64,000 nucleotides of DNA from Pseudomonadota bacterium (GCA_039193195.1 JBCCWS010000003.1:186001-250000), one strand, 5' to 3'. Counted from the first letter of the stretch, positions 10,401-18,697 are shown. The notes: generated from the sequence alone by a model not told the origin. A program made the numbers and translations.

Positions 10401-11317
10401 TTGAATAGGTTGAGGCCATCAGCTGTGCCCACCCAAAGGCGCCCGAAGCTATCGGATTGGATCGCGCGAACGTAGTTGTGTGAGAGACTGCCTGGCGTTT
10501 CCGGATCCGCTCTGAAGTGTTCAAAGGAGACCGTGCCGAGGGCCGACTCGACCAGCCGGTTGAGCCCGCCTTCGAAGGTACCGACCCATAGGCTGCCGGC
10601 GCTATCCTCGGCGATGGCGACTACCGTGTTATCACTAAGAGACTCTTCGCGCTCAGGATCATGGGTGTAGCGGATGAAGTTACCGGAGCTAGCGTCGTAG
10701 CGGTGCAGCCCCTCTACGGTGCCGACCCACAGACGGTTGCGCGAGTCGATCAGCAGCGCGCGCACCTCATCGCTCGCCAAGGCCCCCGTGCCCGGGTCAC
10801 CGGCGCGAAAGATGTCCACTCTGCCGGTGGCCGGATCGAGACGGTTCAAGCCGCCGCCGCGCGTCCCAATCCACACCTTGCCGTCTGCGCCGAGGGCGAT
10901 CGACCGTACCGATCCACTGGAGAGTGCCCCGCCGGACTGGCGACCATCGCGATCGACTGCGAAGGATTGGAATTTGTCTGTGGCGCGCACCCAACGCACC
11001 ACGCCACCGCCGTCCGTCGCCAGCCAGAGATTGCCGTCACTGTCCTCTTCGATGTCCCAGACATAGTCGCTAGGTAGGCTGGAGGGATCGTCGCGGCGGC
11101 TCTGATAGCGTCGCACTTCGTAGCCGTCGTAGCGGTTTAGCCCGCTCTCGGTGCCGATCCAGATAAACCCTTGGGAGTCCTGCTGCACCACGTTGGCCGT
11201 GCTCTGGGAGAGCCCGTCCTGCACGGACAGATGCTCGAAGTACATCGGTGGCGAGGCACTCGCCAGGGCGAGATTGCCTAGCAGGCCTACCAGGACCACT
11301 ATCAGGGATCGACTCAC
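7442..11317 (-). CDS. Periplasmic beta-propeller sensor / GGDEF-EAL c-di-GMP enzyme
   Basis: A 1291-residue one-protein signalling chain. A signal peptide (MSRSLIVVLVGLLGNLALAS) leads into about fourteen two-component-regulator-propeller blades with the repeated motif W(I/V)GT. A Y_Y_Y domain (NRYEYRLVGFDRDWNTVG) and one transmembrane helix at about residues 810-835 follow. The cytoplasmic part has a diguanylate cyclase domain with an intact GGDEF near residues 925-929, and a phosphodiesterase domain with EALLRW near 1053, then ITESMLF, DDFGTGYSSL and AEGIETE. Both active sites look intact, so it could make or break c-di-GMP depending on an extracellular signal. I see no RxxD inhibitory site directly before GGDEF. 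It faces the degenerate homologue at 11623 across a 305-bp divergent region. Confidence 0.95.
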   Translation of the reverse strand: MSRSLIVVLVGLLGNLALASASPPMYFEHLSVQDGLSQSTANVVQQDSQGFIWIGTESGLNRYDGYEVRRYQSRRDDPSSLPSDYVWDIEEDSDGNLWLATDGGGVVRWVRATDKFQSFAVDRDGRQSGGALSSGSVRSIALGADGKVWIGTRGGGLNRLDPATGRVDIFRAGDPGTGALASDEVRALLIDSRNRLWVGTVEGLHRYDASSGNFIRYTHDPEREESLSDNTVVAIAEDSAGSLWVGTFEGGLNRLVESALGTVSFEHFRADPETPGSLSHNYVRAIQSDSFGRLWVGTADGLNLFNAAEGTFSTYRNSKLDSHSLNGNYIMGLYEDAGGLLWVGTRSGGVSRWNPRSWSMGHFAGGWLDNSIVTALVADRDNKLWIGTLGSGLALLDPASRELRVDTPQLPLGPVLQDSRTMSLLIDQTESLWIGTMTGGVHRYDPISGETVVYRNVPGDPSTIGANGIMSLFEAADGGVWVGTHGGGVSMLDKATGRWQQWPHNPLDDHSLSGPRASVITQTPDGTIWVGTDNAGLNRFDPQIQGFHVFRSDRSDPNKLPSDAVFALHVTEEGTLWLGSAQGDLIEVDYSGASPGDVVFRSVEEVGLQLNAIYGIQSDEAGRLWLSTNNGLMRYNPLNGESKLYRRSHGLQGDEFNFAAHDRGDNGMLFFGGVNGLNAFFPDDVEDPARPPPVVITDIRIFNLPAQTEEPPSLVRALTLDHTEDMISFAFAALDFNAPGENRYEYRLVGFDRDWNTVGPLNQATYTNLDAGSYVFQVRAANSDGVWSGSRSIDVRVLPAPWETIWAYIAYVATALLLVLGLLLWQRQRHEREAAMRRLENFDKLTGLPNRKLFTERLQEAINEASERDEGMAVIHIDLDKFKRINDTLGQAVGDNVIKEISSRLAQEVTQSSDGVGRRELAHAGGDEFFIFVRHMSAMPEAERLASTLRTRICAPVQHGGQEFVITASIGIASYPEHGDSSEQLIAQADTATFKVKQEGGNAHVRYTRRMNSRQVQRFELENDLRTAIKQGELEIYFQPKFSARTFEIVGAEALLRWRHPTRGFVSPAEFIPIAEESGLIGDLGHFVSYAASQQQGIWKRNGFEVVPIAINLSAAEFHRGDPVETLRLATDVAEISPTLIEVEITESMLFHDLGEVARSLATLRELGFSLSVDDFGTGYSSLGYLRDLPLDALKIDRQFVSDIGEDAVSGPICEAIIGVAHSLGLRVIAEGIETEVQVRALQRSGCDEFQGFLFARPLTCTQFEYWLLNRRHPLGERYALPDSPEQVRAS

Positions 11318-11622
11318 AACTGCGCCTCGGAAAAGGAAACGTGGGGCGCGCCCGGTCCGTGTTTCGGACCCCGCCTACCCCGCGGGCTACCGCTTCGACG
11401 CAGTGTGCGTGGGTGCTGAAGGCAACGGAATTCGCCCGTTCTCACTTTCGCGGACACAGGGCGTGAGATCTCCTAGGTGTGATCCAGGTCAACCTGAGCT
11501 GCCTCTCACACGATGGCCTTGCGGCGCCAAGACTGCGCTGTCGCAGCCTCAGCGCAGCCGAGGGAGCAGCCTGTGCGCCCGTTCATTGAGCGCTGGCGCG
11601 CAACAGCGCACCCTGCACGCCT
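11318..11622. other. Divergent intergenic region between two c-di-GMP-type genes
   Basis: A 305-bp stretch holding no convincing gene. It must contain the promoters for the propeller-GGDEF-EAL gene (leftward) and the degenerate GGDEF/EAL gene (rightward). The only site I can point to is a CRP/Vfr-like element at 11478-11493, listed separately. Short frames crossing the region have no coding features. Confidence 0.6.
11478..11493. promoter_or_regulatory. Possible CRP/Vfr-type binding site
   Basis: TGTGATCCAGGTCAAC matches the left half of the CRP consensus (TGTGA, six-base spacer) perfectly; the right half TCAAC differs from TCACA. It is flanked by AGGT and ACCT, which extends the dyad. It sits mid-way in the divergent control region of two c-di-GMP-type genes, which would fit Vfr/CRP control of signalling genes. 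A single near-match in 64 kb could be chance. Confidence 0.3.
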
Positions 11623-13311
11623 ATGAGTACGCTGCAGGAAATGCTGGGCACCAGCCTGCCGGACACGCTGTTGATCATCGATCGCCAAGGCGTGGTGTTG
11701 GATGCGTGCGCTGGCACGGACGGGTTTCTGTTCGACGCCAGCCCATGTGGTCGTCATCTATCGGACTTCTGGCCGACGGAGGCGGGCGAGGCGATCCAGC
11801 GCGAAGCTCGCAAGGTGCTTAAGTCACGTCGACCACAGTCGGCGCGCCTGACCCTGCCGGGCGCCGACGGGCAGGATCTGGAGTGCGAGGCACGCTTCAG
11901 AGCCCACGGTCGAACAACGGTCCTGGTGGTGCTCCGCGCGGCCGACAGCCTGCGCGAAGAGGCGACAGTGGTCGGCCTGGCCAGCACCAGCGTCGATCAT
12001 GACACGGAGACCGGCCTTCGCACTCGCCACTGGCTCACCGCGCGCGCGATCGACTGTTTCAACGACGCGCGCCTGCGCGAGGACTCGGTGGCGATGGTGG
12101 TCATTGAGTTTCCGCAGCTCGACACGATCAACGCCTCCTTCGGCCGCGACGTAAGTGTGAAAATTCTGCAGCTGGCCTCCGATCGCATCGGCGCCCGCAT
12201 TAGGCGCCGGCGCGACCAGAGCGAACGCGACGAGATCGCCCTGCTCGCGCGCGACGCAATCGGCCTGGTGGTGCCCGGGGTGACCGGCGCCTCTCAGGTC
12301 ACGCCACTAGCCGAGCGCATCAGCGAGACCCTGGCCGCCCCCTTTGCCGTGGAGGGTCGCGAGTTTGCGGTGAAGTGCGGTATCGGTATCTCCCTGTTCC
12401 CTCGCGACGGCAACGACGCGGAGGTGCTGCTGCAAAACGCCTACGCCGCCCTGCACGATCGCACGGGCCAATTCCGTGCGCGACCCGCCTTTTACAGCGA
12501 CACCATGCCGCAACGCAGCCTGTCCCGCCTCGACGTGCAGGATGAGCTGCGCATGGCCATCGAACAGGGGCAACTGAAGTTGCGCCATTCGCCGGTGGTC
12601 AATGCCGCCTCGGGGGAGATCCTCGCAGTGCAGGTGCGCCCCGTACTCGAGTCTCCCATGCGCGGGGAGATCGGCTCCTCGCGCCTGATCAGCTTCGCCG
12701 AGTCGACCGGTCTGTCGGCGCTGCTGTTGCAGCGGACGCTGGAGCTCGCCCTGTCGAGCGTGCCGGAAGTACTGGGTAATGAGCTGGTCGACAGTGCGGT
12801 GATCCGCTTTCAAGCCCAGATCGGTCAGCTCAGCGAGGAGCTACCGAATCTGCTCAAAGCGCAGTGTCGCGAGCGCGGCATCGCACCGGAGCAGATATGT
12901 GTCACGGCCCCTGAGCGGGCGGTAATGCGCGGCGACACGGCCGCCACGCTAGTGGGCCTCGCGCGCCTCGGAGTGCAGGTGATGCTGCGTGAGTTCGGCG
13001 CCGAACGGATTCGCTTGACCGATTTGGCCGCCCAGCCATTTCGCGGGGTGGAGCTGTCGAACGCCCTCGTGCAACAGCTGCGCAGTCAATCCGGGCAGCG
13101 CATGTGCAACGCCGTCGCGCGCTTCGTCCACGCCCTCGATATGAAGGTCGGCGCCACATCGGTGGACAACTCCGACGAAGTCACCCTGCTCACGCGCTAC
13201 GGGTGTGACGAGGTGGCAGGGCCACTGTTCGGAGAGGATCTCAGCGCAGATGATCTGGCAGAGCTCCTCGCCCTGCAGCGCCGCGGGATCGTCCGCTACT
13301 ACAACCAGTAG
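11623..13311 (+). CDS. Degenerate GGDEF-EAL protein with N-terminal PAS-like domain
   Basis: A 562-residue cytoplasmic protein. Residues about 1-110 look like a PAS fold (DTLLIIDRQGVVLDACAG). Residues about 125-300 align with a diguanylate cyclase domain (TGLRTRHWL, then SFGRDVSVKILQLASDRIG), but the GGDEF position reads ALLARDAIGLV. Residues about 310-555 align with an EAL domain (DELRMAIEQGQLKLRHSPVV), but the EAL position reads VQVRP and the DDFGTGYSS loop has become REFGAERIRL. It is therefore unlikely to make or cleave c-di-GMP. Such proteins usually act as effectors or protein scaffolds. Its opposite orientation to an intact GGDEF-EAL protein suggests a functional pair. Confidence 0.88.
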   Translation: MSTLQEMLGTSLPDTLLIIDRQGVVLDACAGTDGFLFDASPCGRHLSDFWPTEAGEAIQREARKVLKSRRPQSARLTLPGADGQDLECEARFRAHGRTTVLVVLRAADSLREEATVVGLASTSVDHDTETGLRTRHWLTARAIDCFNDARLREDSVAMVVIEFPQLDTINASFGRDVSVKILQLASDRIGARIRRRRDQSERDEIALLARDAIGLVVPGVTGASQVTPLAERISETLAAPFAVEGREFAVKCGIGISLFPRDGNDAEVLLQNAYAALHDRTGQFRARPAFYSDTMPQRSLSRLDVQDELRMAIEQGQLKLRHSPVVNAASGEILAVQVRPVLESPMRGEIGSSRLISFAESTGLSALLLQRTLELALSSVPEVLGNELVDSAVIRFQAQIGQLSEELPNLLKAQCRERGIAPEQICVTAPERAVMRGDTAATLVGLARLGVQVMLREFGAERIRLTDLAAQPFRGVELSNALVQQLRSQSGQRMCNAVARFVHALDMKVGATSVDNSDEVTLLTRYGCDEVAGPLFGEDLSADDLAELLALQRRGIVRYYNQ

Positions 13312-13388
13312 CCGCCTGCACGGGCCGTCCCCAGGCGGACTTGCGCCGAGCAGCGAACGGCGACGACACTTCGGACTCGGCAGCCACA

Positions 13389-13910
13389 ATGCGGGCAGTA
13401 ATGCGCACGATTGAGACGCTCATGGAGCAGCACGCACACCATGGCGAGGTACAGTGGATCGGCTTGCGCACGCGTCGACGGGGTCCGGTGGAGGTCGTAT
13501 CCGAAGCGGCGATCGGTGCGAGTGGCTTGGTCGGCGACCGACGCCAACGCCCAGGTAAGCGTGCGGTCACGCTCTTTCAATGGGAACACCTGCCGGTGAT
13601 CGCCGCACTCAGCGCGATGGCATCGATCGACCCCGCCCTACTGCGACGAAATATCGGTGTCAGTGGACTGCAGCTGCTCGCGCTGCGCAATCGCCCGTTT
13701 CGCTTAGGATCAGCGATTCTGGTCGGCACGGGCCTCTGCGCCCCCTGTTCCTACATGGAGGAGGCGCTAGGAAAGGGAGGCTACAACGCCGTGCGTGGGC
13801 ACGGCGGAATCTGCGCCCGCGTGATGCGGGAGGGCGAGTTTGCGCGCGGAGATGCGCTGGTACCACTATGCGCCAACGAGGCCCAAGCCCTGGGCCAGGA
13901 GCCCACGTGA
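13389..13910 (+). CDS. MOSC-domain protein
   Basis: About 173 residues if started at the ATG at 13389 (MRAVMRTIETLMEQ); an ATG at 13401 and an in-frame start at 13341 are alternatives, and none has a strong ribosome-binding site. It resembles the MOSC (molybdenum cofactor sulfurase C-terminal) superfamily: IGLRTRRRGPVEVV, GLVGDRR, then RRNIGVSGLQLLAL and the GTGLCAPCSYMEEAL segment. The family uses conserved Cys residues to handle sulfur or reduce N-hydroxylated compounds with molybdenum cofactor; stand-alone small members are poorly characterised. Its stop overlaps the GTG of the next gene (GTGA), so the two are probably translationally coupled. Confidence 0.85.
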   Translation: MRAVMRTIETLMEQHAHHGEVQWIGLRTRRRGPVEVVSEAAIGASGLVGDRRQRPGKRAVTLFQWEHLPVIAALSAMASIDPALLRRNIGVSGLQLLALRNRPFRLGSAILVGTGLCAPCSYMEEALGKGGYNAVRGHGGICARVMREGEFARGDALVPLCANEAQALGQEPT

Positions 13911-15748
13911 AGGTCACCGCCATCGTGACGGCGCGCTCGGTCAGGCGACGGTGCGGCGGCTCATCGCCGCTCAAAGGCCACGCACCGCTAGCCCTGGTGC
14001 TGTTCAGTGCCTTTGTGAGTGCCACACAGGCCACGGAGCCTTCCATGTCTGCTGCGGCGCAAGTCGTTGCGATAGGCAACGACTACGTGGCCGCTAGGCT
14101 CGACGCCCTACCCGAACTCGTCTACTTGGGACTGGGGGGCAGGGACGCCGAATCTCGAGTCGATCACGGCGCGCTCGCGGACAACTCCCCCGAGGGCTTG
14201 GCGCGTGGACGGCAGCTGGAGGACACCCTCCTCGCTCGCTTGGATACGATTGAAGCCGAGGCCCTGCGGAAGGAGTCTACTAGTGCGTGGGTGCTCTGGG
14301 TGAGTCTCCGCGAGCAGCTCGACGCAGCGCGCGCCCTACGGGTCTGCCGCGGTGAGCTGTGGAGCCTAAACCACATGAGCGGCTGGCAAACACTGTACCC
14401 GCGGGTCGCCCGTGGACAGCCCCTCGCCAGTGCTGCCGATCGCTCGGCTGCCTTGCGTCGGTGGTCGGGTTTTCCTGCCTACATCGCGGCACAGGAGAGC
14501 TGGCTGCGCCGCGGCCTAGACGCTGGCTACAGCGTGCCCGTGAGCGTGGTCGATCGCGTACTCGGGCAGCTCGACCGACTGCTTACCGCGAAACCGGAAG
14601 ACTCGGCACTCGCCGCCTTCGCAACCCGAAGCGAGAACGCACCGTACCGCACGCAAGCACTGGCCCTGCTCAGGGATCGCATCCTGCCCGCCGTAAGGCG
14701 CCACCGCGACTTTCTCTCGGCCCACTACCGCCCTCGCGCCCGCACCACGCTCGGCATCGACGCCCTGCCCGAAGGCGAGCGGTGCTACGGCGCGTGGCTG
14801 CGCCACTACACCACCCTACCCATCAGTGCGCAGGCGATGTTCGCGCGGGGCTCAGCTGCCGTAAGCGCCAATCGACAAGCTGTGATCGACGCCGGCGCGA
14901 TCGCCTACGACTCCAACGACGTGGGTGAGATCATCCACCGCAACAACGTAGCACCGAACAATAGATTTAGCTCACGGGAGGAGTTCATCGCCTACGCCGG
15001 GCAGACGGCGAGCGCTGCCCGCGATAAAATCAACCCCTACTTTACATCCCTGCCGAAGCAGCACGCGAGGGTAGCGCCCTACGCTGAATACCTGGCGGGC
15101 TCTGGACAGAGCTCGCGCTACGAACGAAGCGCAAAGGTGTCGATCCCAGCCACCTTCCGCATCGCCACAGACGGCTGGGAGCGGGCGACCCGAGGCTCCA
15201 CCCAGGTGCTGGCGGTGCACGAGGTGTGGCCGGGCCATCACCTGCAGATCGCCACCGCCAACGAACGTCTCCACCTGCACCCCGCCGTCTCCATGACCGC
15301 CAACGCCGCCTATCTCGAGGGTTGGGCACGCTACGCGGAGGCGCTCGCCGAGGAGGCGGGTGTCTACGATGTCTTCGCGAAGATCACGCGGCGCGCCTGG
15401 CCCGCGCGCGGCATGGTGGTCGATCCAGGCATTCACGTGTTCGGCTGGAGTCGAGCGCGTGCGGTCGCCTTTCTCCGTGAGTCTGGCCGCTTCGCCGGCG
15501 AGCAGGCCGACGTCATGATCGATCGCATCGCCGTACTGCCTGGACAACTGACCGCCTACGATACGGGCGCGCTGGAGATCACCGCCCTGCGTCAGGAAGC
15601 GGAGCAAGCCCTGGGTGAGCAGTTCGCCTTGCCCGCCTTCCACGACGCCGTCCTCAGCCACGGTGTTCTGCCGCTCGCCGCCCTGCGCGGCGAGGTGCAA
15701 CGGTGGGTCGGCGCCCAGGCGCACGAGCACGGCAACGTGCAACCATGA
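13907..15748 (+). CDS. DUF885 family, exported peptidase-like protein
   Basis: 613 residues from a GTG at 13907 that overlaps the preceding TGA and is preceded by CAGGAG six bases upstream. An N-terminal hydrophobic stretch (APLALVLFSAFVSATQA) looks like a signal peptide. The DUF885 signature HEVWPGHHLQ places a metal-binding-type HE at residues 438-439 with a further His at 444, and YLEGWARYAEALAEE follows as in the family. DUF885 proteins have a gluzincin-like helical fold and are thought to be zinc peptidases, though few have been assayed. A second member lies at 56331. The stop is close to the PNPOx gene, but that gene has its own ribosome-binding site. Confidence 0.88.
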   Translation: MKVTAIVTARSVRRRCGGSSPLKGHAPLALVLFSAFVSATQATEPSMSAAAQVVAIGNDYVAARLDALPELVYLGLGGRDAESRVDHGALADNSPEGLARGRQLEDTLLARLDTIEAEALRKESTSAWVLWVSLREQLDAARALRVCRGELWSLNHMSGWQTLYPRVARGQPLASAADRSAALRRWSGFPAYIAAQESWLRRGLDAGYSVPVSVVDRVLGQLDRLLTAKPEDSALAAFATRSENAPYRTQALALLRDRILPAVRRHRDFLSAHYRPRARTTLGIDALPEGERCYGAWLRHYTTLPISAQAMFARGSAAVSANRQAVIDAGAIAYDSNDVGEIIHRNNVAPNNRFSSREEFIAYAGQTASAARDKINPYFTSLPKQHARVAPYAEYLAGSGQSSRYERSAKVSIPATFRIATDGWERATRGSTQVLAVHEVWPGHHLQIATANERLHLHPAVSMTANAAYLEGWARYAEALAEEAGVYDVFAKITRRAWPARGMVVDPGIHVFGWSRARAVAFLRESGRFAGEQADVMIDRIAVLPGQLTAYDTGALEITALRQEAEQALGEQFALPAFHDAVLSHGVLPLAALRGEVQRWVGAQAHEHGNVQP

Positions 15749-15868
15749 CAGCACAAGTCGCCCCCGGTGATGCCATCGCAGTCTCAGCCCACCCTTCCCG
15801 TTGACGCCGACTCTGCCTTGAATCAGGCTGGTCCGGTGTTGCCCAACCAACCAGAGGAGACGGCGCTC

Positions 15869-16525
15869 GTGAGCAAGCTGTACGCAGATGAACATCGCGC
15901 CCTGCAAGATCGGTTCGACAGCCGGCGCATGGCAGACCTGATGGAAGGCGGTCTCGTGCATGACGCCTTAACCGACCAAGAGCAGGCCTACATCGCCACC
16001 CGAGATATGTTCTTCCTGTCCACGATCGATCCCCATGGCCGACCGACCGTATCCTACAAGGGAGGGAATCCAGGCTTCGTGCGTATCGTCGATCCTGCTA
16101 CCCTCGCCTTCCCCTGCTACGACGGCAACGGCATGTTCTACTCCATGGGCAATCTCGCCCGCACCGCCAAGGTGGGCTTGCTGTTCATCGATTTCGAGAC
16201 GCCACACCGCCTGCGCGTTCAAGGTGGTGCACATATCGTTGATGAGTCTCCCATCCTACGAGAGTTTCCGGAGGCGCAGTTCATGGTGCAGGTGAGTATC
16301 GAGGAGATCTGGGTGAACTGTCCGCGCTACATTCACCCGCACAAGCGCGTTGAGACGTCCCGCTACGTGCCGCAGGAAGGGCAACCCACCCCGATACCCG
16401 CTTGGAAGCGCATCGACTTCGTCCAGGAGGCCCTACCGACCCAGGATCAGGGCAAAGCCGAGGAGGCGGGAGGGTTGATCGAGCAGGAGGAGTACGAGGC
16501 ATTGGTCGGTAAGGGCGAAGCTTGA
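15869..16525 (+). CDS. Pyridoxamine 5'-phosphate oxidase-like flavin-binding protein
   Basis: 218 residues from the GTG at 15869. I prefer this start because GAGGAG lies eight bases upstream and the family usually opens near the LYADEHRALQDRFDSRRMAD motif seen here. An in-frame ATG at 15767 would add 34 low-complexity residues. The split-barrel core includes FFLSTIDPHGRPTVSYKGG, FYSMGNLART and GLLFIDFETPHRLRVQG, all typical of the PNPOx-like family that binds FMN (or F420/haem). The short C-terminal extension is acidic. No signal peptide is present. Likely a cytoplasmic redox protein of unknown substrate, not PdxH itself, since the PLP-specific C-terminal domain is missing. Confidence 0.85.
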   Translation: MSKLYADEHRALQDRFDSRRMADLMEGGLVHDALTDQEQAYIATRDMFFLSTIDPHGRPTVSYKGGNPGFVRIVDPATLAFPCYDGNGMFYSMGNLARTAKVGLLFIDFETPHRLRVQGGAHIVDESPILREFPEAQFMVQVSIEEIWVNCPRYIHPHKRVETSRYVPQEGQPTPIPAWKRIDFVQEALPTQDQGKAEEAGGLIEQEEYEALVGKGEA

Positions 16526-16730
16526 GCTAAGTGAAGCTCGCCAGCATGTGCCTCCGGCCGCCCTCCCCGCAGCCCTAGCCTGCGTCGCCGCCTCACGAGC
16601 GGAAGTGGCGCCGGCAGGCTCCAGGCCTTGGGCTAGGCACGCCTTTACGTTTCTTTCCGTTCGCTGGCGGTGATTTACGCCCGCTCCCGTATCGTGGCTC
16701 CCTCAGTTACATGCACCAGGGAGCTCCCTC

Positions 16731-17141
16731 ATGACACGCCTACTCTTCACACTAGCCCTTGCCTTAGCGGCCGCGATCAGCTCAGCGCAACCCACGCAGA
16801 CCCAGCAGGACGAACTTCAGCAGCGGCTGTCGAACGTTGCCGAGCGCCTCGAACTGACCGACGAACAGAAGGTGCAGATCGAGCCGATCATCACCGAGAG
16901 CTTCGCCCGGCAGCAGCAGGTCCTCGCCAAGTACGGCATCGATCCGGGCGCCTCTGGCAGCAGTCGCAGCCGACCGAGTCCTCGCACGATGCGCAAGCTT
17001 CGCAGCGACATGCAGGGCGTTCGTAGCAGCACCCGCGAACAACTCGACGGCATCCTGAGCGATGCCCAGATGCAGGAGTACGCCCGCCTGCAGGAGGAGA
17101 TGCAAGCGCAGATGCGCAGCAAGGTCCGAGGAAGTCGCTAG
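16731..17141 (+). CDS. CpxP/Spy-like small periplasmic protein
   Basis: 136 residues with a signal peptide (MTRLLFTLALALAAAISSA). The mature protein is almost entirely helical and charged. LTDEQKVQIEPIITESF resembles the LTxxQ-type helix of Spy/CpxP proteins, and a second helix pair follows (STREQLDGILSDAQMQEYARL). CpxP binds misfolded periplasmic protein and inhibits the CpxA kinase; Spy is a chaperone. It is the first gene of a run with 3-4-base gaps that ends in a CpxR/CpxA-like pair, which supports a CpxP-type role. A GGGAG motif precedes the ATG. Two TTTAC blocks at 16644 and 16674 lie upstream, but their spacing does not fit the classical CpxR box. Confidence 0.75.
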   Translation: MTRLLFTLALALAAAISSAQPTQTQQDELQQRLSNVAERLELTDEQKVQIEPIITESFARQQQVLAKYGIDPGASGSSRSRPSPRTMRKLRSDMQGVRSSTREQLDGILSDAQMQEYARLQEEMQAQMRSKVRGSR

Positions 17142-17144
17142 GTC

Positions 17145-17935
17145 ATGGACAGCACTGCTAGGCTCGTCTCCGGCAGTATTGTGCTGGCGCTTGTCCTAGC
17201 GGAGTGCCTGCGGGCGTTGGGCACTAAGCGCCGCGCCTATCGTACTCGTGAGGTTCTCTGCAGTGGATCCATCGCCCCAATCAATGCTGTGATGAAGCCG
17301 CTGACCCTCGCCCGGAGCTTCTTCCTGATGCAGTGGGCGCATCGCAGAGCCACCCACATGTGGCGCCGTGTTTTTGCTCACCTTCGTGGCAACGGGCTTC
17401 GCCTACTATTGGTTTCATCGCTGGAGTCAGAACTGGCTGGCGCTGCGGGCGACCCACCGCGTGCACCACTCGAGTGCCTGGATGAACCTCACCACGGCAG
17501 TGCGATTGTCCTGGCTCGGCAAAGCCTTGGCGCCGCTCTACTTCGTGCCGCTTGCCGTGCCAGGGCTGCCGGCGCAGTGCATCGCCCTCTCCCTCGGCAT
17601 CACTCTGCTGTACCAGTTCCCGCTGCACACCCAGGCGATCGCACCCCTGGGTGCCTTGGAGGGCAAGTTGCTCAACACACCTTCCGCGCACAGCGTTCAC
17701 CATGGCCGCAACGCCCGCGACCTCGATCGCCACTTACGCGGGCGTCTTCATCCTCTGGGACGTACTGTTCGGCACCTACGAAGCGGAGACGGAACCGGTG
17801 CACTACGGGGTCACCACGGGTTTCATCAGTCTCAACCCCCTGCGCGTGCACTGGGAACCGCTCAGGATTGCTGGCGGTGCCACCGCAGGACCATCGCCGA
17901 CGTTGACGATGACCTGCGGAAAGCCGACCGTGTAG
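17145..17935 (+). pseudogene. Sterol desaturase-family (fatty acid hydroxylase) gene broken by two frameshifts
   Basis: Three overlapping reading frames together give one fatty-acid-hydroxylase-superfamily protein. The frame from 17145 carries the N-terminal membrane part. The frame from about 17345 carries YYWFHRWSQNWLALRATHRV, then HHSS and LLNTPSAHSVHHGRNARDL. The frame from about 17733 carries YAGVFILWDVLFGTYEAE to the stop at 17935. The second break fits one extra base near 17731-17735; the first lies near 17340-17370. The family needs three His clusters for its di-iron site: the first reads HRWSQ instead of HRxSH, while HRVHH and HSVHH are kept. Either a decaying pseudogene or one with sequencing errors; the His-to-Gln change favours decay. 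It sits 3 bp after the CpxP-like gene and 3 bp before cpxR. Confidence 0.8.
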
Positions 17936-17938
17936 CGC

Positions 17939-18697
17939 ATGGCTGAACTCAGCGAAAGGACGCCCAACGTGTTGCCCGACCTACCCGTGACGCAAGAGAT
18001 CAAAGTCCTCCTCGTGGATGACGACGCCGAGTTCGCTCAGCTCGTCGACGAGTACCTCGCTGCCGAGGGCGGCTTTGCGGTCACCGCCCGCGGTGACGGC
18101 GAAGCCGGCGCACGCAGCGCCCTGACCGGCACCTTCGATGTGATACTCCTCGACGTCGGCCTGCCGAAGCAAAATGGCTTCTCGGTCTTAAAGCTGATCC
18201 GCGAGCAGATCGGCACGCCAGTCATCATGCTGACCGCACGAGGGGATGACCTGGATCGCATCTTGGGCCTGGAGATCGGCGCGGACGACTACCTGGCCAA
18301 GCCCTGCAATCTGCGCGAGCTGGCCGCCCGCATACGCGCGATCCTGCGCCGCACGCGAGGGGGCAGCTCGGGCGATGGCCAGACAGAGTCGGGGCGCGCG
18401 ATCATCGGTGATCTCACGGTGGAGACAGGCTCACGTTCGGTCTACCGCGACGGGAAGCTCATCACCCTTACCGGCGCCGAGTACCTGGTTCTAGATGCGC
18501 TCCTAGCGCAGGCCGGCGACGTGGTGGACAAGGGCGCTATCGCCAAGCACGCCCTCGGCCGGCGCCTGCAGCCCTACGATCGCAGCGTCGATGTACATGT
18601 GGGTCACCTACGCAAGAAGCTAGGCCCCTTGAGTGATGGCCGCCAACGGATCAAAACCGTGCGCGGCCGTGGCTACCTCTACGTCGTTCTCAGCTGA
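17939..18697 (+). CDS. cpxR: OmpR/CpxR-family response regulator
   Basis: 252 residues. The receiver domain (about 20-135) has the acidic pair in LLVDDDAEF, the phosphorylated Asp at residue 72 in VILLDVGLP, the Thr in MLTARGDD and the Lys in DYLAKPC. The C-terminal winged helix (about 155-250) ends with VDVHVGHLRKKLGP and IKTVRGRGYLYV, diagnostic of OmpR/PhoB regulators. The next gene is a CpxA-type kinase whose start overlaps this stop (TGATG), and a CpxP-like gene heads the run, so envelope-stress sensing is the likely role. The symbol is based on that context. The 15-residue leader before the receiver is longer than in E. coli CpxR. Confidence 0.85.
   Translation: MAELSERTPNVLPDLPVTQEIKVLLVDDDAEFAQLVDEYLAAEGGFAVTARGDGEAGARSALTGTFDVILLDVGLPKQNGFSVLKLIREQIGTPVIMLTARGDDLDRILGLEIGADDYLAKPCNLRELAARIRAILRRTRGGSSGDGQTESGRAIIGDLTVETGSRSVYRDGKLITLTGAEYLVLDALLAQAGDVVDKGAIAKHALGRRLQPYDRSVDVHVGHLRKKLGPLSDGRQRIKTVRGRGYLYVVLS

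Noticed and set aside
14972-15961. A 329-residue leftward open frame over the DUF885 and PNPOx-like genes
   Set aside because: It crosses two well-supported genes on the other strand and shows no motif, signal or sensible composition.
16644-16678. Two TTTAC blocks upstream of the CpxP-like gene as a CpxR box
   Set aside because: The classical box needs the two GTAAA halves 4-8 bases apart; here about 25 bases separate them.
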